From positions 1-64,000 of the forward strand of contig JAYMSP010000108.1 in assembly GCA_036897095.1 (NCBI GenBank): a stretch of 64,000 nt of DNA, read 5' to 3'. This document shows, piece by piece, positions 1 to 10,833 of the stretch. This DNA is from Plantago elongata. Its lineage: Eukaryota > Streptophyta > Magnoliopsida > Lamiales > Plantaginaceae. Within the stretch, counting starts at the first letter, position 1. Every line of letters starts with the position of its first letter. Both the position numbers and the translations under genes were made by a program. The notes under the pieces are model-generated. The model ran no database searches and was not told the origin of the DNA. It saw nothing but the letters and a program-made list of their open reading frames with translations.

Positions 1-341
1 AGAAAGGGGGAAAAGAGATAAGGAGAAAAGGGAGAAAAGATTAGAGCTTGAGAGATAAGGAGAAAAGAAATAAGGAGGAAAGGGAGAAAATAAATAAGGG
101 TAATCCATTGAGGGAAAAGATGAGAGGCAGGACCAATGCTCGTTAGAGACTTACATGGCTCTGATACCATGAAAGAACTATTTTCCCTGTCTATTCATAA
201 AATTAGAAGGGGTATATATACAAGTACAAGATGCTATAATTAATCTGAAGACTAATATAATTAGGAAACTAATCTAACTAGAGTTCTTTAATATAAAAGA
301 CTAATTTAATCAGGAAACTAATACAATTACATAGTCTAACA
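1..341 (-). mobile_element. Edge of a Copia-like LTR retrotransposon: 5' LTR plus primer binding site
   Basis: Read on the minus strand, a short LTR begins TGTTAGACTATG (near 341) and ends CTTTCA (at 170). A 13-base match to the plant initiator-Met primer binding site, TGGTATCAGAGCC, follows directly (157-169). Positions 1-156 would be the start of the internal region; they are purine-rich (GGAGAAAAG-type repeats). The LTR is about 172 bp, in the range of short Copia LTRs. Only this end lies in the window, so completeness and age cannot be judged. No protein domain is visible here. The LTR/PBS assignment is firm; the Copia label is inferred from the primer type and LTR size. Confidence 0.75.
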
Positions 342-1730
342 TTTTATATATTTCTAAACTGTAAAAATTAATTAAATGCTAAAATTGTTAACACAACCAT
401 TAAAATTTTCCAATTCCGTGTGCTTTAATTCGGCGTGGTAACCGTAATGTCATCAATTCTCTCTTTATCAGGTCTTCTCAACTGTGAAGAAGAAATTCTC
501 TACAACGTTCTATGTCGCAGGGCTGTAAAATTTCATTGTAGATTCTCTTATAATTGCAAATTTCAATCGTCTCTACCCAGTATCCACTCCCAATTCGATC
601 ATCCAACCTGCGAAGAAACCAAGATTAGGCTTTGACGAAATAATCTCTAGACGGGAACTATTTATGACCTTCTTCTCTCTACTTTCTTAATCTCAATGTT
701 GGGAGGGGGAACTCTCAGATACTCTTTACGCGAAAAACTCTTTTGAATCTTCTCTCTGCTTTCTTCATCTACATTTCTACATTTTCTATAACTAACATAA
801 ATAAAGACCTGATAATATAATAATAGATGGAGAAAGTCTACCCATCGACATCATGACCAACAATTGTTTACATAAGTTTGAATATTATTTTTTGATTAAT
901 TTATTTATCCTTCTCTTTGTATTTATAGTAAAAGTAAACTATACCGTAACATCGTCACGGATTAATACTATCAACGTATAAACCAAATGATTTTGTGATT
1001 TGAAATAGAACAAATAGTTCTATAAAAGTGGTTGTGCATGATTGATCGTATCCAAGAATGTATTGGTTAAGTCACATCCTATAGGACATATCCGGACTTT
1101 TAAATCCCCAATACTATTAAGTTTTTGAGTCCTGTATCCTATAACTTCATTATATATCAGGAATATTTAAGAGTTATATATAATCAATAAATATAATTAA
1201 TTTACACACAAAACTTAAGAATCTAACTTTTACTAATCGACTCAGCCTGGTCGGGTTGACCCACATTCTTTTATGCCTTACAAAGTTCATAGGTTTAATT
1301 TTATCCATTCAATCATATTTGATATTTTAGACCAAATTGTCTGTCTATATTTAATGTATAATTATATATTTTATCATAAACTTATTGATGATAAACAATC
1401 TATTTAACAAAAAAACACAATATTTATAATTAAATATAAAAATCAATTTCAATCATCAATTAATAAAATGTAATTGTATAAGAAACAATACAAAATATTT
1501 AAATCACTATATATATATCCAAATTATATTCATCTTGCAAATAAATAAATGAACATCCTTGACTTACTCGGCAATTCCTCCATCTACACCTCCATCTTTA
1601 TCATCAATCATTAGAACACCATTTTTTCCGAAAACCTACTATATGCAACAAAAAAAAAAGCAAGCATCAACAATTTACATATAGACATATACAATTTACA
1701 TATAAAAACATAAACATACGCACTTACTGA
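342..1730. other. Intergenic, AT-rich, no gene seen
   Basis: No coding region with recognisable similarity or splice support was found. A 66-residue open frame near 435-635 has no known motif and no supporting context. The rest is AT-rich with short homopolymers. Confidence 0.5.
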
Positions 1731-2126
1731 AAATACATAAACATCAATAATTATTGGTCAAACATATGCAATTACAATTCATATATCAAGAATATTACAT
1801 GCGACATGTACAATTATGCGAAATCAATGAAATCACCAAAACCAAAAACAAAAGAATTGAAGAATCGAGAGAAGAAACCCGAAAATCGAGGAAACAACAA
1901 AACTAACTGGAAATTGAAAAAAAACATAAAAAATGACAAAACTAACTGAAAATTAAGAAAATACACAAACATCAATAATTACCGGCCAAAACATATGCAA
2001 TTAAAGTTCTAATATTAACAATTTCACATGAAATATACTGTTATGAGAAATTATTAGAAATTACCAAAATCAAACGAAAAAACTGAAGAATCGAGAGAAG
2101 AAACCTGAAAATCGAGGAAACGACAA
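1731..2126. repeat. Two direct copies of a ~169-bp sequence
   Basis: Copies at 1731-1899 and 1958-2126 share the start (AAAATACA.AAACATCAATAATT) and the end (GAATCGAGAGAAGAAACC, then GAAAATCGAGGAAAC). The middles are more diverged. The spacing is 227 bp. The origin is unknown; it may be a local duplication inside an old transposon. Confidence 0.7.
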
Positions 2127-2156
2127 GGTTATGATTTACATGTGTTGTGTAGTTGG

Positions 2157-2468
2157 AGATCCGCCGGAAAAGACAACCGGAAAACATCCGATTCCCGTGA
2201 ACTATTTTAAAAGTCGACCAAATGAAAAAATGAAACCGGTAAAAAGGTAGATCGATCCATGAGCTACTCAAATATGCAATCGAATTTAAGATTGATGGCC
2301 GGCTGACGTAGATATCGCCGGAGAAGACAACCAGATTTCGGCCAACCATTTTAAAAGTCGTCCAAATGAAAAAATAAAATCGGTAGAAAGGTAGATCGGG
2401 TCATGACTACTTAAATATGCAATCAGGTTTAAGATTGATGGCCGGACAGGGAGATATCGCCGGAAAGG
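2157..2468. repeat. Tandem duplication, ~144-bp period, two units
   Basis: Both units contain TTTTAAAAGTCG (2205 and 2349), CAAATGAAAAAAT, GGTAGAAAGGTAGATCG or close variants, and TTTAAGATTGATGGCCGG. The repeat lies directly beyond the 169-bp pair, so 1731-2468 is one nested direct-repeat block. GC is higher than in the flanks (ATATCGCCGGA motifs). No coding function is recognised. Confidence 0.7.
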
Positions 2469-2784
2469 TGATAAAAAAAGAGAGAAGAAAATAAGAGGAG
2501 ATGGTAGAAAGAGAAGAAAGAAGGCAAAAAATAAAAGAAAAATAAAATATCTATATTAATGTGATAATTCAATTTTAGATCTATAATTATTATGTACAAT
2601 TATATATTTGTTCAAGACCCATGAAATTTCATAAACACTAAGTAGTATTATAAGTTTTAGTATAAGTTTTTTTGACGCATCTTGGGCAACAACGACAAAC
2701 GTGACATGTTTTTCTCCTTTTTCTCTAGTTTACTTTCCTTTTCAAGTATTAAAACGTTTATTTTAACTTCAACTATAACACTTA

Positions 2785-2942
2785 GGGCTGATTGGCATGA
2801 CACTGAAATATACATTTAGATGAAATTTTATTAAAATTGTATTTGAAATGGAGTTAAAATAGGATATTTAAATTGTATTTTAGGTCAAATCAATGTTTAT
2901 CAAATTAAATAGAGGTATTTAAATACTTGGACAATCGGCCCC
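2785..2942. mobile_element. Tourist-like (PIF/Harbinger) MITE, copy A
   Basis: A 158-bp element flanked on both sides by TTA. The ends GGGCTGATTGGCAT and the reverse complement of the right end, GGGGCCGATTG, form an imperfect terminal inverted repeat. The interior (TGTATTTTAGGTCAAAT) matches copies at 40450 and 41546. TTA target duplications and G-rich ends of this kind are typical of PIF/Harbinger MITEs. It has no coding capacity. Confidence 0.75.
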
Positions 2943-3272
2943 TTAGAATTTAATATTGTTCTAATTATAAGATGAATTCGGAATCGAGCAAGTATTTAAT
3001 GAGCTGAGCCAAACTTATAGCTTGGCATGTGTTGTTCTCTCAAATCGTATAAAATTGCAGTGAATCAGATTATCAGAACTTACGTGGTTTTATTTATGTT
3101 AGACTGTTGCATAATTGGCTACGTACTCAACTTTCTAAAATTGTGCATAAAAGTTGCTAAATTTCATTTCTTTTTATTTTTGGCACATGTAGGTAATCTT
3201 CTAATCACTATTATGAAACTAAGCATAACAGCAAGAAAACCTCAGACCCAAGACTCCTAGAGGTTCTCCCCT

Positions 3273-5994
3273 TTAGTCCTCGACTTTGAAGGGCTTGTAA
3301 TCTTTCAGACCCTGCCCGAGTCCTTGTACCGAACCACATGCCGCAGCAATAGAAACGAGGAAGGAAGCAGTGTTTATGAGCTCAAGGCCAAGCCACCTCC
3401 ACGAACACCGTTTGATTTTGTTCCTGGAAATGTACATTTCTATTGGAAAATACACTGTGAGAGGCCAGAATCCCATAGCTCCCAGGAATGCAAGTATGTC
3501 GTTGAAGAATGGCATCGCGATAGCAAGAACTACTGACAGCATCACAAACGAACTTCTCCATGTTAAACGGAGAAGGTTGAAGCTAAACTTCCATTTAGGG
3601 CTAATTTCTAGCATGTATTCTTCGGTTACAAACTTAGATTTAGGCCACTTTTTCGCCGCCCATGATTCTACCAGGCTAAACACGGGCTGCACAAATACCT
3701 GTGGACAATAACAGGACACAATGTCAAGAACATTTTTTTGTTTATAGGTTAGGATGACCAAAAGCATATTGATGTTTTAAGACCTGATATGCTCCAATTA
3801 AGTGCAAGACTATGCAGGCATTGGCTAGGTTAACCAACCAAAACGGCTCATAAAATCCAAAGCCGGTTAGTAGATTCCCAGGTGCACTGTTACCAAATGC
3901 AGCGTAACCAAAGCAGCCACACATCATGTAGAACAGTGTTGTTGTTGATACTCCAATGATGTTGGCCCTTTTCATTACTTGGTCTTCAGGAGGAGATGCT
4001 TTTAGTGTATCCTGGATGGCCGGGCATAAGATTAACACCCATAGCATTCCGCTTTAAGTTCAGAGAATCTAGATATACACTATTCAGTAATCTTGTTTTG
4101 ATTTATTACCTGAATTTCAACCAGAATCTGGGAATAGGTGTAAGCAAAGGCAATATCTCCAAAAGCTCGGAACATCCTCCAAGTCTTATCGGCAGCTGAT
4201 AAACCTATCCCAACCTCGATGCCAGTAAGTGTAGTTGTTCCTCCTTGTCCTGCTCAAATCATAAACTGTCACTGCGGCAGTACAATTTAAAGCAAACAAG
4301 TATGACAATCACAAAACAGGATCATTTTCAAGAAACTAATCCACGAAAGTCACCTGAAACAACCTTTGAAACAGCAAGACCAACACCTATAGAAGAATAC
4401 ACAAAGGACATAACAGCGGCAATAACTGAAAGGATGGATAGTTTATGGAAGTTGGGGATTTGAGACAAAAATATTTCAAGAATTCCCATTCCAATCATAT
4501 AAGGAGTTGGAGACGCTTTGCATTCAGCTTCATGTCCTCTCGTGTGAAAGCAATCAGATTTCGGTATGGCTCTGGAATATGCAGAACATTAGAATTACAT
4601 ATCAAACAACTGCTCAAAAAAGTTCAAAATTCATAACCCTTCTAACTCAATTTTGACACAGGTACAGTATAACACGTACGCCATGCTTATTGACGATGTG
4701 ATGGTGTATCCTATCGCCATTCCACTTAAGTTGGCATACTGGACTACAGCACAAGCCAGATACATCCTTTCACCTTATCAAACACAGAACAGCAAGTTAT
4801 CATAGCAAATTAGGTCAAAATGCTGGTAAATTTGATCAAGAAAAAGGCGGCCATTACCTAGGTTGCTTCGCACAACTTCTTTGTACGTGTGGTTACGTTT
4901 TCCAGTAACAGGACACCGGTAACAGTCTGCCAATAGACTAGAAGTATACAATGTGATAGCGGAAAATGTCACGAGGGTAGCAACACCTGCGAGCCATCCT
5001 AACTGCGCGACACCCCACGCCAAAGAGAGTACCCCAGAACCGATGATTGCTGTAATAATGTGTGCACTTGCTGTCCAGATGTTGCCTAAACGTGACAAAA
5101 GGATTAATTTGGAAACAATACAATACAGCCTATGGTAATTTATTGAGTTCATGCTACTACCAAATAATTGGACATGTGACAGAGTATCACTTGTTCACCA
5201 ATTTTTTCTACTTGTAAATTTTATTTCTGGCTTTGATCACTACTAAATGCCATACCTATATCTCCTTGAATTAACAGCTAATAGGTAAGTTAAATAGAAC
5301 TTTTATCAGAGTGACAAATGTAAAATTTGAATAGACAAGACTTGACATAAATACACTGAACTCAGTTTTTCACTCAAAAATACTTGTATGGAAGTGCTAA
5401 GAATCAGCTCCGGTATGGGCTTCACAAGACCTGCTTTTTTCAGCCACTTTCAAGCTGACTTAGAGCAGAAGTTGTTTTTGCTGTTCTTTGTACTAGTCAA
5501 TTTTACAAAATTGGTTACAGAAACAATAATAGTTAAACTTGTGTATTGCTTGTTTGTTGATTAAACTTTCTGCTATCAAACATTTTAAAATAGGCTGCTG
5601 TAAAAAACAAGAATCACTTGTATCATCTTTTAATACCAGTATCATTTGAAAACCAACATTTATAACTTCAATGTTTCTAAAATTGGTTCACTTTAAATAC
5701 TTTAAATCCAAGGAATGTACAATATGAAAATCAAAACAGAATCAGAAAACTAGTCAAAGTATGAAACTATGAAAACTCAAACACACATAGTACTGTTGAA
5801 ATCTTAAATTGGTTTTGTGCAGAAAAGTAGGACAAGTGAAATTAACATGCATGGGAGAATGTTGCATATACTGATATACCTGTTCTTCTGGGCTTTCCAT
5901 CATCATCAAATTGATCTTGAGTTCCAGATTTCTGAATCTCCAGTCCAGATTCACATGCCCCAAGCTCAGAATTCTCACCTACAAACCTCACCAT
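3273..5994 (-). CDS. AAP: Amino acid permease (AAP family), complete, 7 exons
   Basis: A proton-coupled amino acid importer of the plasma membrane (AAAP/ATF family). Exons on the minus strand: 5994-5880, 5085-4858, 4773-4680, 4571-4354, 4249-4110, 4011-3784, 3698-3273. They sum to 1449 nt, or 482 residues, the usual AAP length. The N terminus is acidic and cytosolic, with DDDGKPRRTG at residues 30-39. The family segments follow in order: WTASAHIITAIIGSGVLSLAW, CPVTGKRNHTY, ANLSGMAIGYT, ASPTPYMIGMGILEIFLSQI, GDIAFAYTYSQILVEIQ, and a C-terminal YKPFKVED close to the family's YKPFK ending. About eleven membrane helices are expected for the family. The start is the first ATG upstream of the acidic segment, about 80 nt below a TATA-like box. 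All junctions are GT-AG and the phases agree. Which AAP subclade and which substrates cannot be told from sequence alone. Confidence 0.93.
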
Positions 5995-6072
5995 TGTTCA
6001 ATTACTCTCTAGTTAGTACTGAAACAAATCAAGCCAAGAAACTACCCATGCAGCTGATTACAAATCTGCTTA

Positions 6073-6081
6073 ATTTTATAG
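6073..6081 (-). promoter_or_regulatory. TATA-like box of the amino acid permease
   Basis: CTATAAAAT on the minus strand, 79 bases before the start codon at 5994. This gives room for a short leader. It is inferred from motif and position only. Confidence 0.5.
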
Positions 6082-7309
6082 CCACTCCAAACAAAAGGCA
6101 GGGTCAAGCATTTTAGTATTAAAAGCAGCATAAAGGGGAAAGGTGGTCTTTTCTGCTTTTTTGTCTTACAAGGAGAATTATACCTTGAATTATCAACCAA
6201 ACTAGTAGTACTTGAGTTAATCGGTGTTTGTAATTAAGACAGAACAGTGTACATGCAAGACAAGTGTAACCTGCCTGGCCTGCTAGCAGCTTACGAAGAA
6301 AATAAATGTCCTCTCAAGTCTCAACCACCTACCTTCTTGTTAAATGGAGTAATTAATTTATCCATTTTATGTCTTGTTTTACCATATTAACTGGTTTAGG
6401 GTATAGTTAACCGCTCCAGTTTGAATTTCCTCTTCTTTACTGCTACATCATACTTCAGTGACTCGCACACTGGAAGTCGCTACACGGCATATGTTGCAGG
6501 AACAATCCTACATTATATTACTAGTAGAGTTGTCATTGTTGGTTCAAGTGATCGAATCTCAGGTCGGGTGCGTGCATTACAGATATAGTACCAGTCGCAA
6601 TTGCTGCTGCAGAAATGAGTTAGTATTCAAAAGAATCTATCCTCAAACATTAGAAATCATTGCTCTAAAACTGGAAAAGCAAGTGCATACTACAAGAGAG
6701 GAAGTGATGATGGAATTTTTAAAATTTTTTTTGTATTTCTTATTGAATGGAAAATTGGGCAATTGGGTCTCTGGATTCTAAATTGTATGATCAGAATTAA
6801 AACGTTATTTTGTATTGTTCCAAAAGCACTTATGATTAGTCTTTGGTTGATAAACAGCACCCATTATGGTATTGGAAAAGAAATGGCCTAGTTTTCTGCT
6901 TTCTGTATTGAAGATAGACCATACGTTCAATCCATAATCCAGATTTGATTAAATTATGATCACACTTGGCATATATATTGCTTATCTTGAGGTCCAAATT
7001 CGAGACTAGTACTTGTACCTAAATAGAAACCATGCAAAACAATGCTGAACAAAGTTTTGACTTCTAATTTCCTCATGCTATACCTTGCAAAAGAATGTTA
7101 TTTCCCTTCAACAGCAGAGTCAACAACATTGTAGTATCATACTTCAGAAAATTCGACAACAAAACATTAACAGAGGTTCATTCGATTCCAGGTCGGGGGA
7201 ACTTTTCCTTGCTTGCTTAGCTTCTTCATTGTATGCTAAGTGTTTTGGCTAATGGTAGTATCTGTCAATGGTTAAAAAGCTTTTTATGCTATATGGATGA
7301 TAATTATTT
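6082..7309. other. Intergenic upstream of the permease
   Basis: No gene is recognised. It contains scattered short open frames without motifs and no complete element with terminal repeats. Confidence 0.5.
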
Positions 7310-7424
7310 GGGCCTGTTTATTATACCGCTGGAGCGGGCATCTCCCCACTCAAATCGAATATTTTGTACACAAAAAAATCCAATTTCAATTGAAAACGGC
7401 CACTCAAATTTTATACCAATCAGT
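7310..7424. mobile_element. Tourist-like MITE, copy E (degraded right end)
   Basis: Begins GGGCCTGTTTATTATACC and ends near ATACCAATCAG. The core (GGAGCGG.CATCTCC, ACTCAAATCGAATATTTTGTA, AATTTCAATTGAAAA) is shared with 34846-34966. The left end is a typical PIF/Harbinger terminus. A clean TTA duplication is not seen at both sides. Confidence 0.6.
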
Positions 7425-8335
7425 CAATATAATAACTTAAATACTTATACCATGTACAAAAACAATGGGCATTAAACCAGAGGCCAAAATACCACATATT
7501 TTCTTGTTGACAACAACCATACAGTTTTACAATATTTGAGAGCTGTGTAGCGCCACTACAAGTCTATATTGCTACTATTGGAGCTAGAGTTCTTATCCAT
7601 GAGGTGAATGTTGGGAGGAAGGAACATACCACTATAGTAAAATGCTGATGTAAAAACCAGACACTCTATCGAGCATTAAGTTTATTATAAATTCCTGTTC
7701 CCTTGTCACTGGTCTAAAGAAAGGTCAGAGTCCTTGTCCGATGGTCCAAGGCTCCAAGCATCTGCTATCCTGCTACCTGCAAACGATTTCAGAGAATCAG
7801 CAAATTATTGATGAACCCACTTTAGAGTGAAAATAATGAAAGAATAGAATAGATCCTTATGATGGAAGTAGTTCTGATTAAAAACTTCACAAATTTCATT
7901 CCACTAGTTTCTAAAGTAACAGCATACTATGTGTTCAACAAACGGTTTTCTGCTATTTTTGTATTATCATAGATCCCAAAGAGAGTGGTAATACCAAATA
8001 TAAAGAATGGCCCACCATGATAAGGAAACAGCAATAGCATCTTTCATCAAACCAACAAGTTAGAAGGCTGAACAATAGCATATTATACTGTTTTCCTCTC
8101 TTCCAATCATAGGTATAGACATTAACCACACAAGACTTTGATTTTAGTCGATGTATGTGATCCGTGTGGAAGAATTTTCAGGGGATTACGCTAATTTCAT
8201 TCATTCCATAATCCCCCAACAGTAAAATCCAAACTATGAGAAGACCTCAATTTTGAAAATATCACAAGACCGAAATGATATATATAGAAGGTTGACAAAT
8301 CACTTAGACACGTACCAAGTTGGCCATTGGTTCAA
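7425..8335. other. Intergenic and likely 3' untranslated region of TIM17
   Basis: No coding sequence. The part next to 8336 is presumably the 3' UTR of the minus-strand TIM17 gene. No clear poly(A) motif was fixed. Confidence 0.4.
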
Positions 8336-9016
8336 TTACTTGTACTCAAATGATGGTGGGGTAGGTGCATCAAAGCCCTCCAAAACCTGTGTCTTGTTTG
8401 AATCATTTGTAGCAGTCTCATCAGTCTTCCCACCACCAAAAATGCCTCCTAACCATGAAGAGGAGGACGAGGAAGAAGGAGATGGGGTTCCTGGGCCATC
8501 AACATTTACTTGCGCATTGCCAGGCAATTGCCCCATTGGATATCCAGGAGGAAGACCAGGTGTGTTGGGTAACGGCTCCTCCATAGGAATGTTTTGCGGA
8601 GCAGCCATAACTTTATTCAACATAATTCCAGCACCCTCAATCAGAGCAAGTAAAACACCACCAAATGCTGCAGAGCGGGAAGCAGCACCCAGACCCTGAC
8701 GCATCTGCAGAAACCCTCCAGTAGCTGCACCAGCAATGATAGAGTTCCATGGGTCCTCCTTTTGGCGAAGATAAACCATTGTGCAATCAAAGGTCGAAAA
8801 CAGTCCACCCCACACAGCAAAGCTACCCCCAACTCGAGGAGCATTCATTCGAACAGCCTGAGAACCACCAGTGAAACGCTCACCTTTAGGTGAGTTATAA
8901 ACCCCTTTCAAGAAATGGAAAGCTGCACCACCAACAGCACCCATGCTAAATGCTCCACCAATATCATCAAGGATACGATCCGGGCATGGTTCCCTAGATG
9001 TCTCTGGTGTCCCCAT
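8336..9016 (-). CDS. TIM17: Mitochondrial import inner membrane translocase subunit TIM17
   Basis: Channel-forming subunit of the TIM23 presequence translocase in the inner mitochondrial membrane. One uninterrupted exon, 226 residues. Residues 1-140 are the Tim17 domain: CPDRILDDIGGAFSMGAVGG, then GGSFAVWGGLFSTFDCTMVY, DPWNSIIAGAATGG, and a last hydrophobic segment AFGGVLLALIEGAGIML. These give four hydrophobic helices with glycine-rich packing motifs. The C-terminal ~85 residues are a low-complexity extension: proline-rich (LPPGYPMG), a serine run (about 180-187) and WLGGIFGGG. Such tails occur in the longer plant TIM17 paralogues. An upstream splice donor at 9967/9966 suggests a 5'-UTR intron. 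The gene is head to head with the DCAF4-like gene. Confidence 0.95.
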   Translation of the reverse strand: MGTPETSREPCPDRILDDIGGAFSMGAVGGAAFHFLKGVYNSPKGERFTGGSQAVRMNAPRVGGSFAVWGGLFSTFDCTMVYLRQKEDPWNSIIAGAATGGFLQMRQGLGAASRSAAFGGVLLALIEGAGIMLNKVMAAPQNIPMEEPLPNTPGLPPGYPMGQLPGNAQVNVDGPGTPSPSSSSSSSWLGGIFGGGKTDETATNDSNKTQVLEGFDAPTPPSFEYK

Positions 9017-10080
9017 GTTATAAAGAGAATATTAGGAACGTGAAATGGATTCTCTGGGAAGGAACTGCTCTTCTCTAAACTTGCTGATCAACTATTAGTC
9101 TTTGCCCATATAGTATCTTTATCTCCACCAGCTGAATGTTAAAAGATAGAATCATTAAAACTAAACAGCAAGTCACATAACCAAGCAAACAAGATGCAAA
9201 TGACACCTATTAGGAGCATGTAATTGTGTATTGTATTTTGGAACTTGCTGTTTGATTACTACTGGTAATCCTTGTGATGAATAAATTTTTAACTTTTTGA
9301 AAAAAAAGCAGCATATTTCCGCTAACTATAGTGTAATTTTTTCAATATAGCTTGCACATGTCATATCAAGGTAGTATCAACTATAAACCGCACATCCTAT
9401 ACCTACTGTTATATACTCTGTAAATTTCACTAGGCTTCCTACGGATCATATATATCACTATATCAGTAATAGTATCAACAAGACTGGGTTAAACAGTAGC
9501 CTACATACTGAATTTACTAGGAATCAAGGCAGCTCCAAAAACCCATATTTTTAAGGAAAGATAACATCTTTCTGCTTTCAAATTCTTCAGATGTCTTTAT
9601 AACAAAAACATTTTAGACTGGTTTCAATCTATCCGTGATCAAGGCAACTCCAAAATCACAAGGAAAATGCAAGATAGTGTCTTTTTGTATTCTAATCTTC
9701 AATTTGCTTGCTCTCACTAAGCTTTCGTGTGTTGTATCATTTGAGACTGTTATAAGTTAACAGGCTAATTACATAATTCAATTTCCTACGCAGCTCCAAA
9801 ATCAAATCTGAACAAGGAAAGACTAGTAAAAAAAACATTGAGCTAAACTGGAATCGAATTAAGCCGATATTAAAGAGCGAAAACAAAGGCTAGCATAATT
9901 ATTACATAACAGATGAGAAGCAGAAAGAGAATTACGTCGGAAAATGGATAAGGACATAAGGTTTACCTGAAAAGAATTGATTACAGAGTTCGGACAGCCT
10001 CTCGTGTAACTAGTTATCCGGAATCTTCCCAAGAACGAAGATATCCAGATGGGACGGGAATCTGGAAGAGAGAAAAGGAT
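9017..10080 (-). other. Probable 5' UTR and 5'-UTR intron of TIM17
   Basis: On the minus strand a consensus donor (TTTTCAG then GTAAAC) sits at 9967/9966. CAG acceptor candidates lie between about 9040 and 9140, just upstream of the ATG. No coding exon is apparent between them. The exact acceptor and transcription start are not determined. Confidence 0.4.
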
Positions 10081-10400
10081 GTGGATTGGACTATTGGGCC
10101 CAATTTGTAATGACCTCTTGGAAATAGATGGGCTTTGTTCCCATACATGACTGGGCTTCGAAATGGGCATTTCTTTCGGCAATATTTTCAAAATCACGTT
10201 AAATAATAGTTCAGTTAAGGTAGATTTAAGTTGTTGAAGTTTACATTATTGACAAAGAAATGCGATTATTCGTAGTTCAATTTGGATGTGCAATTGAATA
10301 TGAATTGCATTTAAGTGCCGTCCAAAATTATACAAGGTAGATTAGGCATTTAAAATTATGCCAAAATGCACGGTATGAATTAGACGGACATAATGTATTA

Positions 10401-10653
10401 GGGGCTGATTGGAGTAGCATTCAAATGCCCGTTTGCATGCTACTCGGAGATTTTATGTTTGTTATGGCATTTAAATGCCGAAAATCGAAATGACTCTACA
10501 GTAGCAACATTTTTCTCAACCTATATAACAAACCTATAATACCCTATCCAATTACAATTCTATACCAAACACAATTTTAACAATCCTACTACAATTCCAA
10601 TCAATATTCAGACATTTAAATCGAGGCATTTAAGTCGCATACCAATCAGCCCC
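10401..10653. mobile_element. Tourist-like MITE, copy B, between TIM17 and the DCAF4-like gene
   Basis: A 253-bp element with the perfect 12-base inverted termini GGGGCTGATTGG / CCAATCAGCCCC and TTA on both sides. The subterminal CATTCAAATGCCC on the left matches inverted sequence on the right. It is longer than the 158-bp copies, so probably a variant subfamily. Confidence 0.85.
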
Positions 10654-10821
10654 TTAGTGTTTCTAATGAATGAAGTTCAAACTCAATTCATTTACCTCAT
10701 TAAACAAAAAAAAATTTAAGAAACCGAACGTAGCCCTCGTTAAATCTCGACTTAGGTATCTTTTAAGTACATATCACTGTTCATAACAGTTATTCAGCCG
10801 AAGGAAAACGAGACGCGGCCG

Positions 10822-10833
10822 ATGTATCGGTAA
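10822..10833 (+). promoter_or_regulatory. Four-codon upstream ORF overlapping the DCAF4-like start codon
   Basis: ATG TAT CGG TAA. The last A of the stop codon is the A of the main ATG, giving TAATG. If this leader is transcribed, ribosomes that use the first ATG would end exactly on the main start, an arrangement that can allow or limit re-initiation. The arrangement is visible in the sequence; the regulatory effect is inference. Confidence 0.5.

Noticed and set aside
435-635. A 66-codon frame on the plus strand
   Set aside because: No similarity, motif or splice support; expected by chance.
6458-6781. A 107-codon plus-strand frame upstream of the permease
   Set aside because: Uses a non-ATG start, shows no domain, and lacks support from splicing or context.
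8253-8699. A plus-strand 148-codon frame
   Set aside because: It lies antisense over the TIM17 coding region and its composition mirrors that gene; no motif.
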